Of a DNA stretch of 64,000 bases, positions 18,495 through 27,760 are shown piece by piece. Within the stretch, counting starts at the first letter, position 1. Each line of letters begins with the position of its first letter. The stretch spans positions 1-64,000 of the forward strand of contig JAODLY010000055.1 in NCBI GenBank assembly GCA_025464445.1. The letters are read 5' to 3'. This DNA is from Rhodoglobus sp. GTDB lineage: Bacteria > Actinomycetota > Actinomycetes > Actinomycetales > Microbacteriaceae. Under the pieces are notes generated by a model, which did no database searches, had not been told where the DNA came from, and worked only from the letters and a program-made list of their open reading frames with translations. Made by a program: the position numbers and the translations under genes.

Positions 18495-19451
18495 TCAGCC
18501 ACCGTTCGGGCGATTGGCAATCCGACGCGCAAGGGTCCTCATGACCGTACGAAGGGGCTTAGTGAGTTTCCACGAGGTGCTGGCGCGCAACTGGTTGGTT
18601 TCCTCCCTCGCGTCGCGAAGGTCGGATTCCAGGTTCGCGATTTTCTCTCGGGCACGGCTTTCGACCTCCAGGTGATGTCCGATAGCACCGACCATCGCCA
18701 ACCGCCAGGCGCTCTTGAACTCAGATGGCACATGGCTGCTGATGAAGATGCGCGCCTCGACTTCGCGGTCAAAGCGCTCGGCTCTGGTGAGTGAGGCCCA
18801 AATATTCGTGTCGTGGATCCGGTACGCCGACATTGGACGGTCGATGAACGCAAGGTCGTGGCCTGCGGCGGTGAGTGACCAGAGGGGATAGTCACCCACT
18901 CGCAGGTCATTGAACCCCTCGGGCATTGGGCGCGGTAGCCAGTCGGCCCGTAGCACGACGGATGACGTTGAGATGACGTTCTGCTCCGTGAGCGCGGAGC
19001 CCGGCAGAATTTCGGTGCGATATCTTGCTGGAGGCCAATCCCCCGCTTTGAGTTCGCCAGAGACGAACTCCAGCACGGGGTGGTGACAGATCGCGGCGCT
19101 CGGCAATCTGTCGAGTGCATCCACTTGCCGCTGGAGCTTCTCTTGGTCGAGCCAGAAGTCGTCGCCGTCGAGGATCGCGACGAACTCGGCTCGGCTGGCG
19201 GCGATGAACTCGTAGTAGTAGTAGATGCCGGACTGATACCGGTTCACAGGAGCGACGACAAGTTCCCAACTGATCGAGGCACCCGACAGGAGGCCGGTGA
19301 TCCTCTCGACCGTGCCGTCTGTGGATGCGTCATCGTGGATGCGGATGGCGATCTCGAAATCGGTGCTCTGGTCGAGGACTGATTGCAGGGCGCGCTCGAT
19401 GAACGACTCATGGTTGTAGGTGAAGACGGCCACCTCAAGACGCGCTGGCAT
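18495..19451 (-). CDS. GT2 glycosyltransferase with C-terminal STSW motif
   Basis: This 318-residue GT-A protein starts EVAVFTYNHESFIERALQSVL, then HDDASTDGT and ILDGDDFWLDQEKL with the DxD acidic residues. A predicted coiled coil (residues about 265-290, EKIANLESDLRDAREETNQL) leads to ASTSWKLTKPLR, a short motif found at the end of many bacterial surface-glycan transferases. It is the last gene of the DegT / ATP-grasp / methyltransferase unit, seven bases after the methyltransferase, so it may transfer the sugar made by those enzymes. Confidence 0.82.
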   Translation of the reverse strand: MPARLEVAVFTYNHESFIERALQSVLDQSTDFEIAIRIHDDASTDGTVERITGLLSGASISWELVVAPVNRYQSGIYYYYEFIAASRAEFVAILDGDDFWLDQEKLQRQVDALDRLPSAAICHHPVLEFVSGELKAGDWPPARYRTEILPGSALTEQNVISTSSVVLRADWLPRPMPEGFNDLRVGDYPLWSLTAAGHDLAFIDRPMSAYRIHDTNIWASLTRAERFDREVEARIFISSHVPSEFKSAWRLAMVGAIGHHLEVESRAREKIANLESDLRDAREETNQLRASTSWKLTKPLRTVMRTLARRIANRPNGG

Positions 19452-19458
19452 CCGAGTA

Positions 19459-20007
19459 CTACTTGACCGCGACGATGTTGTAGTGGATAGGCATGAGGAA
19501 GCGGCCTTCGGTCTCGAGAGCTGATATCGCGACGTGCGAGAACGGGGATGCCAGCTGCCGCCAGCCGTGCTCCGAGAACCTCCAGTTGTCGGGCAGGGGG
19601 CCGTGGATGCGAAAGTTGAACGGCGCGGAGAAGTAGGCGCGGCCGCCCGGTTTGAGCATCCGGTGGATTTCGGCTACTCCCAGGAACGGGTTGGAGACGT
19701 GCTCGAGAACCTCGGTGCAGATGACCATGTCCAGGGATGCATCCGCGACGTCGTCGTTGCGTCGGCAGATGTCACCGATAATGTCCGCGTCAGAGTCGGG
19801 GTCGATGTCCAGTGTGCGAAGCCGGGCGGGCGCCATGAGGTGTGGACGTATCCCGCCGTGATCCTGGGGGGCGATGTCGAGGATGAGGCAATCGTCGATC
19901 GTGCTCGCGACCGCGGCAGCCTCGGCGAAGAGGCTTGCTACGTGATCCCGGAGCAGAGTGAGGTGCAGTTTGTCCATGGTGCTGACGGGGGGCGTTTCAC
20001 TGGGCAT
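19459..20007 (-). CDS. Class I SAM-dependent methyltransferase
   Basis: This 182-residue protein has a Methyltransf_11-type fold. LILDIAPQDHGGIRP stands in place of the usual glycine-rich motif I, LRTLDIDPDSDADIIGDI follows, then MVICTEVLEHVSNPFLGVAEIHRMLKPGGRAYFSAPF. The degenerate first loop (DIAPQDHG) is unusual, but related SAM enzymes of polysaccharide loci share it. It overlaps the ATP-grasp gene by 11 bases and probably methylates a sugar or aminoacyl-sugar intermediate. The substrate is not known. Confidence 0.75.
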   Translation of the reverse strand: MPSETPPVSTMDKLHLTLLRDHVASLFAEAAAVASTIDDCLILDIAPQDHGGIRPHLMAPARLRTLDIDPDSDADIIGDICRRNDDVADASLDMVICTEVLEHVSNPFLGVAEIHRMLKPGGRAYFSAPFNFRIHGPLPDNWRFSEHGWRQLASPFSHVAISALETEGRFLMPIHYNIVAVK

Positions 20008-21298
20008 CGAATAGCCATTTCAGTTGGTTGGCGGAGCTCGCGTCGACGGCAAGCGTGTTCGGGTGGGAGGCGGCAACGCGCTCGCTGAAGGAATCATCGA
20101 TTAACACCGAATTGCCCTCCGCGGCTATGAAGGACATCTTGGGCTCCCCTTTCGTGGCATGGAAGACCCGGTCGAACAGATCTGCAAGGCCGAACTCGGC
20201 CAGCGTCACATCCGGATCCTTAAGGTGCCGTGTGACAAGCGCCACCGGGATCCCCCTCGCTTTGACGAAGCGCACCAGCTCTTCCACGGGAGGGTTGATC
20301 GCGCCGTTCAGGATCAGGGTGTCATCCAGGTCGACGTAGAGGGAGGTGAAGCGCTCAATGCAGTGCACTTCGGAGATGCCCTGTGCTCGCCGAGCGGTGA
20401 ATCGAAATCGTGTCTGGTACACGCGCACGGGCAACTGGCCAGCGGTGAGGATCGAAAGTTGTGCGAGGTTGACGCCTTGGGCTCGCCGAATCCCGGACGC
20501 CCCCGCGAGCCTCGCACCGATCTCCATGAGGCGGTAGACGCCATGCACGTCCTTCTTCGCCTGGAAGAACCAGGCACCGTTGAAGGTCAAGCGCCTGCCG
20601 ATCACCTCGGCCATTCGTACAAGGTCGTCGTCCTTGCGGTCGCTGGTGACCACGGCGATGCCGCCGTCGGTCTCATCCCGCGTCCGCGGTGCGGCATACA
20701 GCAACCCACCGGGCGTTGAGAAGCAATCAACGGTCACTTCGTCCGAGACGAGCATCTCCGTGACCAGGTGGTTCGACCAGAAGCCCGGCGTCGCTTCCTC
20801 CAGCTCACGCAATGACGACGGGTCTTGGACGGCGACCGCGCCGATCGCGCTGTGGCTCACGTCGGGCTTCGCGAACAGTGGAAACGCGGCGTTACCGGGC
20901 TGCGCCAGCACTCGCTCGGGGGTGATCCCGAGTGGTTCGAACGTTTCGTGCGTTGCGATTTTCGACGCCGCGATGAGGATCGTCTCGGGGGGGTGGGACA
21001 CGACTGTCGCACCGTCGAGATTGATCTGGGACAGCGCGAGGATTGCCAGGTCATTCGCCGGATAGACGTAGTCAATCGAATCGCGCCCGACAAGTTCAGC
21101 CAGAGCGCCGGGGAAGTCGGCGTCGTCGACGTGAGGAAGGTGGTCGTACTTCGCGTACCCGGCGCGATGTCCTGCTGCGGCGTCCACACCCGCACCCTGC
21201 ACGATGAATCCGGGTAGAGGCGACAGGCTTGCGAGTACTTCGATCCCCACCAGCGTCGTGCCGGGGAAGACCAAAACCTTCTTATAACTCGCCGTCAT
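19997..21298 (-). CDS. ATP-grasp / HAD phosphatase fusion protein
   Basis: This 433-residue protein has two parts. Residues about 1-305 resemble carbamoyl-phosphate-synthase-like ATP-grasp ligases: LFAKPDVSHSAIGAV for ATP binding, VTEMLVSDEVTVDCF, and YRLMEIGARLAGASGI with the metal-binding Glu and Arg. Residues about 318-433 are a HAD domain with DLDDT (nucleophile Asp323, acid Asp325), LVTRH as motif II, and Lys/AspAsp near 383-395 (KMSF...LIDDSFSER). It could couple a carboxylate to an amine through an acyl-phosphate, then hydrolyse a phosphate. ATG 21298 overlaps DegT by 17 bases; in-frame upstream codons lack family sequence. The precise reaction is unknown. Confidence 0.72.
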   Translation of the reverse strand: MTASYKKVLVFPGTTLVGIEVLASLSPLPGFIVQGAGVDAAAGHRAGYAKYDHLPHVDDADFPGALAELVGRDSIDYVYPANDLAILALSQINLDGATVVSHPPETILIAASKIATHETFEPLGITPERVLAQPGNAAFPLFAKPDVSHSAIGAVAVQDPSSLRELEEATPGFWSNHLVTEMLVSDEVTVDCFSTPGGLLYAAPRTRDETDGGIAVVTSDRKDDDLVRMAEVIGRRLTFNGAWFFQAKKDVHGVYRLMEIGARLAGASGIRRAQGVNLAQLSILTAGQLPVRVYQTRFRFTARRAQGISEVHCIERFTSLYVDLDDTLILNGAINPPVEELVRFVKARGIPVALVTRHLKDPDVTLAEFGLADLFDRVFHATKGEPKMSFIAAEGNSVLIDDSFSERVAASHPNTLAVDASSANQLKWLFDAQ

Positions 21299-22373
21299 CG
21301 AGGAAACGTTCGAGAAGAGTCCTAATGCGGTTGAAGTCGGATGACTTGAGACCCAGGTGGAATGGCAGGCCGAGAACGGTGGCTGCGTAGCCCTCGGTCC
21401 GGTCGAGGCGTCCGCGCGGGATGTCATGGTACGCGGGCATGGTGTGGCAACCGTCCCCCCACCACCGGCGGGTCTCCACACCGCCCACCTGAAGGAGGCT
21501 CTCCAGGCGCGTTCTCGCGGCCTGGTCTTCGAGTTGGATGTTCCAGTAGGGAGCAGCGAGATCGCTCTCGACTCCGGCCGCCGTGAGACCCATGCTGGAG
21601 GAGATCTCCTGGGCGCGCTGACGCAGCTCTAGCCACTGCAGCCGCTGCGCAGGCCAGGCGTCCAAGGATGCGTGCGCTACTGCAGCGGTGAGCTCGCTCA
21701 TCTTCGCGTTGGTGCCCGGAATCTGGCTGACGCGCGAACCCCACATGCCAAAGTTCGACCACCGGCGGAACTCGGCTACCCACGCCTCGTCGTTTGAGAA
21801 GAACACTCCGCCCTCGCCAACAGGAAGAGCCTTGGTGGCGTGGAGGCTTACGATCACGCCGACCTTACGATCTTCTGGAAACGCAAAGTCGCGACAAGCG
21901 TCGAACGAGGCCGCGGCATCGACGAGGACTGTCTGCCGCGGAGCTCCGCTCCGGTACCAGTCGGCGCGTGCGCCGAAGGGAAGTACATCCACGGCCAGGG
22001 ATGTATCGGCGGGGAAGTCGGCTCGCTGGGACTCGTCCACGTCGACGAAGGTCGGCTGCAAGCCGGCGCGCAACGCGGAACCGGGAGTTGCCGTGAAGGT
22101 CCACGATGGCAGGTGCACGGGCGAACCGGCGCTCGATACCGTGGCGAGTGCACCCTCGAGAGCCGCGGTGCCAGACGAGCACATCGCGACGCGCGAAGCG
22201 GGAATATTGAAGTGGCCGGCCAGCCGTTCCTCGAGCCTCGTGACCAAGGGCCCACCATTGGAGAACTGTCCGCTGCGAGTGGCCTCGTCGATGTAGAAGC
22301 CGATCTTCTCGCTCGAGGGAAACACGGGCAGGAAGACCGGGATGACGCCGTCGTTCAGATCTCTTACCTGCAC
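21282..22373 (-). CDS. DegT/DnrJ/EryC1/StrS-family PLP aminotransferase
   Basis: This 363-residue protein belongs to the sugar aminotransferase family that puts an amino group on a keto-sugar nucleotide. SSGTAALEGAL (67-77) binds the PLP phosphate, Asp152 in LVDAAAS contacts the ring nitrogen, and Lys181 in HATKALPVGEGG forms the internal aldimine. The end (GLPFHLGLKSSDFNRIRTLL) is typical. GTG 22373 lies exactly six bases after TATGCT, so it is preferred over the ATG at 22394, which would lie upstream of the predicted transcription start. It heads a four-gene leftward operon. Confidence 0.8.
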   Translation of the reverse strand: MQVRDLNDGVIPVFLPVFPSSEKIGFYIDEATRSGQFSNGGPLVTRLEERLAGHFNIPASRVAMCSSGTAALEGALATVSSAGSPVHLPSWTFTATPGSALRAGLQPTFVDVDESQRADFPADTSLAVDVLPFGARADWYRSGAPRQTVLVDAAASFDACRDFAFPEDRKVGVIVSLHATKALPVGEGGVFFSNDEAWVAEFRRWSNFGMWGSRVSQIPGTNAKMSELTAAVAHASLDAWPAQRLQWLELRQRAQEISSSMGLTAAGVESDLAAPYWNIQLEDQAARTRLESLLQVGGVETRRWWGDGCHTMPAYHDIPRGRLDRTEGYAATVLGLPFHLGLKSSDFNRIRTLLERFLDDGEL

Positions 22374-22379
22374 CGCTAG

Positions 22380-22385
22380 AGCATA
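22380..22385 (-). promoter_or_regulatory. -10 box for the leaderless DegT operon
   Basis: TATGCT on the minus strand, six bases before GTG 22373. It is divergent from the SMR-like gene promoter. Confidence 0.55.
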
Positions 22386-22457
22386 TCTCCCCAATGTGCC
22401 GGGCCGAGGTCAGGCACGGATCGCACCCTTTCGGTCGAGGCATCATGGGCCGCCCGA

Positions 22458-22463
22458 TAGGGT
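22458..22463 (+). promoter_or_regulatory. -10 box for the SMR-like gene
   Basis: TAGGGT is followed by eight bases and the GTG at 22472. This spacing supports the short form of the protein. Confidence 0.5.
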
Positions 22464-22471
22464 GGCTTCTT

Positions 22472-22834
22472 GTGAAATGGTTGGTCCTTCTGCTGGGTGT
22501 GCTGCTGAATGCCAGCGCGAGCATCCTCATCAAGGTGAGTTCCATGCCACCCAGGAAGCTGCCTTCATTCTCGACCCCGGTGTCGGCGTGGATCGGCAAC
22601 TGGCCCTTCTGGGTGGGGATTGTCACGTACGGGCTCGCCTTTCTTGCATACGTATACTCACTGAGCCTGTTCCCCGCCACGGTCGCCCATCCGATCATCA
22701 CGGCGGGCGGCATAGCTCTTGTCGCCACTATCGCCGGTCTCGTGCTTGGAGAGTCGCTCAGTGTTTTGACCATCGCCGGAGTGATCGTCGTCATGGGCGG
22801 GGTCATCATGATCGCCCTGGGCGCACAGCGTTAG
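22472..22834 (+). CDS. Small four-helix DMT/SMR-type membrane protein
   Basis: This 120-residue protein has four predicted membrane helices. It starts KWLVLLLGVLLNASASILIKVSS, has the family sequence FLAYVYSLSLFPATVAHPIITAGGIALVA, and ends GVIVVMGGVIMIALGAQR. Similar proteins (ArnE/ArnF-like) flip undecaprenyl-phosphate sugars rather than drugs. It is followed by a GT2 membrane transferase, a methyltransferase and a GT39-like transferase, which favours the flippase role. GTG 22472 was chosen from the TAGGGT box; a start at 22445 would add a basic extension. Confidence 0.75.
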   Translation: MKWLVLLLGVLLNASASILIKVSSMPPRKLPSFSTPVSAWIGNWPFWVGIVTYGLAFLAYVYSLSLFPATVAHPIITAGGIALVATIAGLVLGESLSVLTIAGVIVVMGGVIMIALGAQR

Positions 22835-22850
22835 AGCAGCGAGAGAATAC

Positions 22851-23873
22851 ATGTCGATCGCGCCCGAATCCCGAACCGTCTCCGCCAGCGTCAAGGCGGT
22901 TCCGCTGGCCATGTGGGGTGTCCTGCTCTTCTGCGGCGGGGTGTTCGTCTTCGTGGTTGCCTCCCTAATCAACCTGCCCATCCGGATAGTGCTCCCCAGC
23001 GCGGACTCGGTGTTCCGCGATATCGTGTGGCTGTCGGGGGCACCGATCGTCTTGGGCACTCTCTTCATCCTCGCCGACTTCGCCTTCTTCTATCGGGCTC
23101 GCCGGGGCGGCCACGAGCTCTCGCGGGTGGAGGTCGACCGCTCCGCTGTGACGGTCGTGCTCACCGCCTACAACGACGAACTGAGCATCGCCGAGGCGGT
23201 TCGTGACTTCCGTGACCACCCGCTGACGAAGCGCGTGATCGTCGTCGACAACAACAGTTCGGATGGGACCGCTCGGGCGGCGGAGGAGGCGGGCGCCATT
23301 GTCGTGAGCGAGCTGCGACCCGGATACGGATACTGCGTCCACCGCGCCCTCACCGAGGGATCCCGTTACCAGGACACCGCCCTCGTAGCACTGTGCGAGG
23401 GAGACATGACATTCCGCGCTGCCGACCTGGAGAAGCTGCTGGCCTACATCCCCCATGGCGACGTCGTCAACGGCACCCGTATCGTCGAGCAACTCCGCGA
23501 GAAGGTCACCCAGCTCACGACCTTCATGTTCTGGGGCAACTTCGTGGGCGGTAAGCTCCTCGAGTTCAAGCACCTCGGGCGCGGAACGGTCACCGACCTC
23601 GGCACCACCTACAAGTTGTGCAGGTCGGCTTTTCTGCGTGACCACCTCGCCGACTACGATCCGAGTGTGAACCTCGAGTTCAACGCCCACTTCCTCGATC
23701 TCACCATGAAGAACGGGTTCAAGCTCGTCGAGGCCCCCGTGACGTTCTACGCGCGCGTTGGGGAGTCGAAAGGCGGGAACGTCAGCAATGCACGTGCCAC
23801 GCGCGTCGGCCTGCGCATGCTCCTCGGCCTCCTGGTCTCGTGGAAGCTCATCCGAACGAAGGGAACCGCGTGA
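22851..23873 (+). CDS. Membrane-anchored GT2 (polyprenyl-phosphate glycosyltransferase-like)
   Basis: This 340-residue protein has two N-terminal helices (about residues 18-40 and 62-80), then a GT-A domain: VTVVLTAYNDELSIAEAV, VVDNNSSDGTARAAEEAGA, GYGYCVHRALTEGS and LCEGDMTF with an acidic EGD in place of DxD. The pattern fits DPM/GtrB-like enzymes that charge a polyprenyl phosphate. It starts 17 bases after the SMR-like gene and overlaps the next gene by GTGA (23870-23873). Confidence 0.8.
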   Translation: MSIAPESRTVSASVKAVPLAMWGVLLFCGGVFVFVVASLINLPIRIVLPSADSVFRDIVWLSGAPIVLGTLFILADFAFFYRARRGGHELSRVEVDRSAVTVVLTAYNDELSIAEAVRDFRDHPLTKRVIVVDNNSSDGTARAAEEAGAIVVSELRPGYGYCVHRALTEGSRYQDTALVALCEGDMTFRAADLEKLLAYIPHGDVVNGTRIVEQLREKVTQLTTFMFWGNFVGGKLLEFKHLGRGTVTDLGTTYKLCRSAFLRDHLADYDPSVNLEFNAHFLDLTMKNGFKLVEAPVTFYARVGESKGGNVSNARATRVGLRMLLGLLVSWKLIRTKGTA

Positions 23874-24538
23874 GCGACTCTGACTTTGCAAACGTCTACT
23901 TCGACAGCCGGTTGAAGTTCGACAGGAAACGGCTCGTGCTGTGGGGCGCCCTATGGGACTACTCGCTGAGCCGCGTCATGAAGGGGTCCTCGACCATCCT
24001 CGAGCTGGGCGCGGGGTGGTGTGACTTCATTAACAATGTGACGGCACCTCGCCGCATCGCCGTCGACCTGTGGCCTGGCATCATCGAGGCGGCCGCCGAG
24101 GGCGTCGAGGCGCACGTCGGCCCGGCCGAGGACCTCGACTTCCTGAGTGACGGCACCGTCGACGCGGTCTTCGCGTCCAACTTGGTGGAGCACCTCACTC
24201 ACGAGCAGTTCGACGCCATCCTCTCGGAGTCGCGCCGAGTGCTCCGCCCGGGCGGCAAGGTCGTGTTCGTGCAGCCCAACTACCGGCTCGCGTACAAGCG
24301 CTACTTCGACGACTTCACCCACGTGAGCATGTGGAGCGAGGTGTCGCTGTCCGACTTTTTGTCGTCGCGCGGTTGGATCATCGAACGCGCACAGGCCCGG
24401 TTCATGCCGTTCTCAGTCAAGTCGCGCCTTCCCGTGTCCCGCTTCCTCATCCGCTGTTACCTCGCATCGCCGCTCAAGCCGATGGCCGGGCAGATGCTCG
24501 TTGTGGCCAGCGCGCCCGCCGGGGACAGCGGGCGATGA
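23870..24538 (+). CDS. Class I SAM-dependent methyltransferase
   Basis: This 222-residue protein has ILELGAGWCDFINNV (motif I), RRIAVDLWPG, GPAEDLDFLSDGTVDAVFASNLVEHL and RRVLRPGGKVVFVQPNYR. Its GTG start overlaps the upstream GT2 stop, and its stop overlaps the GT39-like start by ATGA (24535-24538). The tight coupling suggests it methylates a sugar handled by these transferases, but the substrate is not visible. Confidence 0.82.
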   Translation: MSDSDFANVYFDSRLKFDRKRLVLWGALWDYSLSRVMKGSSTILELGAGWCDFINNVTAPRRIAVDLWPGIIEAAAEGVEAHVGPAEDLDFLSDGTVDAVFASNLVEHLTHEQFDAILSESRRVLRPGGKVVFVQPNYRLAYKRYFDDFTHVSMWSEVSLSDFLSSRGWIIERAQARFMPFSVKSRLPVSRFLIRCYLASPLKPMAGQMLVVASAPAGDSGR

Positions 24539-26334
24539 CGGAGGCCGTTCGGACAGGCCCGTCGTCCCCGATGTGGGGCGCGATCAGACACGCGCTTCTC
24601 ACGGCGCGCGTGGGTCCGCTTCAGGGCGGCGGCCTCTGGGGGAGCATCGGGATAGTCCTGGTGTACCTCGCGATCGCCATCCCGCAGTACGGCCAGCCGT
24701 ACGTGATCGATGAGGCGGTTTTCCCCTACGTCGCCGACGGGATTCTGAAGCACGGCGCTCCGATCTTCTACAACGGTGAGACCCGACCGATGGACGTCGG
24801 GCTCTGGCACCCGCCGCTGTACGACTACTTGCTCGCCCTCCAGGTGTTCGTGTGGGGCATGTCCCCGTTCGCGGTGCGCGCGTTCGGCTCGCTCTGCGTC
24901 GTCGCGTCGTTCTTGTTGCTCGCCCTCGCGCTGCGTCGGGTGGCACCGGGCATCAAGCAGTACGGGTACGTCGTGCTCGCAGCGCTGTTCCTGCTCAACC
25001 CATTGGTCATTGGCGACGCGCTCGTGCCCGACATCGACGGAACACTGGGCCTCTTCGTGGTCGCCCTCGGCTTGTGGGTCGCGACGCTCGTCGCCCAGAG
25101 TCATCTCACACCGCGGTTGGTCCTGGTGGTATTCGCCTTCGCCACCCTCGCAGTGTCGACCAAGTACATCATCGCCGCGATCATCGCCGTATTCATCGGG
25201 TGCGCGGCACTCATCTCACCGGCAGAGCGATGGTGGAAGGCCTTGTGGGTGGTGGTTGCGTTCGCCGCTGGCACCGTCATCTCCTTAATTCTCCTGTTCG
25301 CGACCGGATATCTCGTGGGCTTCGACGCTCGCGGGCCGTTCGTCTATCTCTTCGGCTCCCTGGGCAGCCGCGCGCCCGGTCGGTCGGGCCTCCACGGCGC
25401 GCTCATCAATCTCGCGGAGGGCCCCGGCTCCAATCTCGTGTGGATCGGTCCTGCGCTCGTCGTCGCTGCTGTCGTGGCAGCGGTCGCCGTGTTCGTCGCT
25501 CGCCCCCTGGCAGTGAGCAGGCCGCTCATGCTCCTCTTCGCTGGCGGGGGAGTAGCCGTCATCCTGGGGTACGCGTACATCACGGCGAGCCCGTTCGGCT
25601 TCCCGAAGTACACGGCGATCGCAGTCGCTTCGCTCGCCCTCGCGGCCACGGTGCTCGTCGAGGTGCTGCGCACCAAGCTCCCGGCGCAGAGCGAACGGGG
25701 GGCCGGCGCCCGGATCACGGTGATCGTCGGGTATATCGCGGTGCTCGGCCTGGGTGTCGCGGGCATGTTCTGGCTACTTTCCCGCTTCGCGCCACTGCAG
25801 CCGCGGCTTCTTCAGAACCTGCTGGCAGTCACGGTCCCCGCGTTCGTCGCGGTGGTGGTGGTCTCGGCCCTTGTCGTGTTCATCCTTTGGCCCGCTGCCG
25901 GACGCGCAAAGCGCGCTGCCGTGGCCGGCGTTCTCGCTGCGGCGATCATCACCCCGGTCATGGTTCAACTCAGCTCTTCGCTCGTCGATCTCACGTCGCC
26001 CTTCGCGACCAGGTACTACTACGGCGAGCGGGGAATGGCCGAGTTCCTCGCTCGCGCTGACGACGTCATTCCCGCGGGCGCCGCGGTCATCGCTCCCAAG
26101 GATGTCGGGCTCCAGCTCGGAAGGCCATTCTACGAGGACGCCTCTTTTCTTGGCCTCACCCCGTCGAAGCTGCGCTCGGAGCTCGCTCGAACCGAAGCGC
26201 CCTACCTCGTGACCCGCAGTTTGTGGGACTATTCGGAGAGCGTCTTCCCGGCGCAGTTCGACGTGCTCCGGGAGTTCTACGAGCCGGTGTTGGTGGACTC
26301 CGCTCTGGACTTCACGCTCTGGAAGCTCAAGTAG
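24535..26334 (+). CDS. GT39/ArnT-like membrane glycosyltransferase
   Basis: This 599-residue protein has about 12 predicted helices. IDEAVFPYVADGIL just after the first helix carries the Asp-Glu pair of GT-C enzymes, and GLWHPPLYDYLLALQ is the typical PMT_2 loop. Such enzymes move a sugar from a polyprenyl-phosphate donor to an acceptor outside the membrane. With the SMR-like protein and the GT2 upstream it forms a complete charge-flip-transfer set. The C-terminal soluble part (residues about 510-599) is typical in size. Confidence 0.82.
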   Translation: MTEAVRTGPSSPMWGAIRHALLTARVGPLQGGGLWGSIGIVLVYLAIAIPQYGQPYVIDEAVFPYVADGILKHGAPIFYNGETRPMDVGLWHPPLYDYLLALQVFVWGMSPFAVRAFGSLCVVASFLLLALALRRVAPGIKQYGYVVLAALFLLNPLVIGDALVPDIDGTLGLFVVALGLWVATLVAQSHLTPRLVLVVFAFATLAVSTKYIIAAIIAVFIGCAALISPAERWWKALWVVVAFAAGTVISLILLFATGYLVGFDARGPFVYLFGSLGSRAPGRSGLHGALINLAEGPGSNLVWIGPALVVAAVVAAVAVFVARPLAVSRPLMLLFAGGGVAVILGYAYITASPFGFPKYTAIAVASLALAATVLVEVLRTKLPAQSERGAGARITVIVGYIAVLGLGVAGMFWLLSRFAPLQPRLLQNLLAVTVPAFVAVVVVSALVVFILWPAAGRAKRAAVAGVLAAAIITPVMVQLSSSLVDLTSPFATRYYYGERGMAEFLARADDVIPAGAAVIAPKDVGLQLGRPFYEDASFLGLTPSKLRSELARTEAPYLVTRSLWDYSESVFPAQFDVLREFYEPVLVDSALDFTLWKLK

Positions 26335-26344
26335 CGGGTAGCGA

Positions 26345-27760
26345 TCACCGCAGGGTGACTGCGCCGATGCCGCCGGTGACGGTGATGGTGCCGCCCTGGA
26401 ATGTCTGCGTGTAGTTACCGGTGGTGGGGGCGGCCGAGGGTGCGCTGGTCGGGAATCCGAGGACGTTGAGTTCGCGGCCGTACCAGCCCCAGTTCTGCAC
26501 GACGACGGTTGGCAGGGCGTAGACACCGCTGGGGCTCTGCACGACCCATCCGTTCTGGAAGGCCTCGTAACAGGCGCCACCCTTGAGCGTGCAGGACTTG
26601 GCCTGGATCGATGAGCCGAGCCAGGTAGAGGACTGCACGGCGCTCGTCCAGGCATCCGGAGCGACGGCTACGGCACCGACTCCTCCCGTCACCGTGATGG
26701 TGCCGCCCTGGAATGCCTGCGTGTAGTTGCCGGCGGTCGGGCTCGCCGAAGGCGCTCCCGTGGGGAACCCTAGAGGACCGAGTTCGCGGCCGTACCAGCC
26801 CCAGTACTGCACGACGAGCGCGGGGACCGGGACGACGACGTTGGTGCCCTGGACTACCCACCCGTTCTGGAACACCTGGTAGCAGACTCCGCCGGTGAGA
26901 GTGCACGACTTGCCTTGCGTCGATGAACCAAGCCAGGTGGCGGACTGGATGGCGGACGTCCACGGGTCGGGCGGCAGGGTGACCGCGCCGATGCCGCCGG
27001 TGACGGTGATGGTGCCGCCCTGGAATGTCTGCGTGTAGTTACCGGTGCTGGGGGCGGCCGAGGGTGCGCTGGTCGGGAATCCGAGGACGTTGAGTTCGCG
27101 ACCGTACCAGCCCCAGTTCTGCACGACGACGGTTGGCAGGGCGTAGACACCGCTGGGGCTCTGCACCACCCATCCGTTCTGGAATGCCTGGTAGCAGGCG
27201 CCGCCCTTGAGTGTGCAGGACTTCGCCTGCGTGGACGAGCCGAGCCAGGTAGAGGAGAGGATGGTGCCGAGCCACGGGTCGGTGCTCGCGGTCAGCGCGC
27301 CCGCACCGTTCGTGACCGTGATGGTGCCGCCTTGGAAGGCCTGCGTGTAGTTGCCGGTCGTGGGACTCGCCGATGGCGCACCGGTGGGGAACCCGAGGAT
27401 GTTGTATTCCCGGCCGTAGGCGCCCCACGTCGAAAGCACCGCAGTCGGCACCGCGACGACGCCGCCTGCGCTCTGCACTAGCCATCCGTTCTGGAAAGCC
27501 TGGTAGCAGGCTCCGTCCTTGAGCGTGCACGACTTGGCCTGGATCGACGACCCGAGCCAGGGTGACGTCAGGATGGTGTTGAACCACGGGTCGGTGTACG
27601 AGGTGACGGCGCCGACGCCGTTAGTGACCGTGACTACGCCGCCCCGGAACGCCTGCGTGTATGTCGCGGCAGTCGGGTCCGTGGCGCTGCCAATCGGAAG
27701 GCCGAGGACGCCGGACTCGCGGTTGAGGGAGGCCCAGACGTCGCGGACGGGATTCGGCAT
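26345..27760 (-). repeat. Five 312-bp (104-residue) tandem repeats inside the LGFP gene
   Basis: The same 'gtgatggtgccgccctgg'-type block recurs at 26382, 26694, 27006, 27318 and 27630 (the last diverged), an exact 312-bp period. Each unit encodes WLGSS...KSCTLK.GACYQAFQNGW and a LGFPT...NYTQ.FQGGTITV pair. The first and third units are nearly identical in DNA and more alike than adjacent units, so a two-unit (624-bp) duplication or conversion is likely. The outer ends are approximate. Confidence 0.85.

Noticed and set aside
22394-22471. Longer N-terminus for the SMR-like protein
   Set aside because: The extension is basic and non-helical, and the TAGGGT box with its 8-base spacing favours the GTG at 22472.
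26345-27760. Tandem repeats as a CRISPR-like or mobile repeat
   Set aside because: They are in frame, have a 312-bp period and encode LGFP units, so they are protein repeats.
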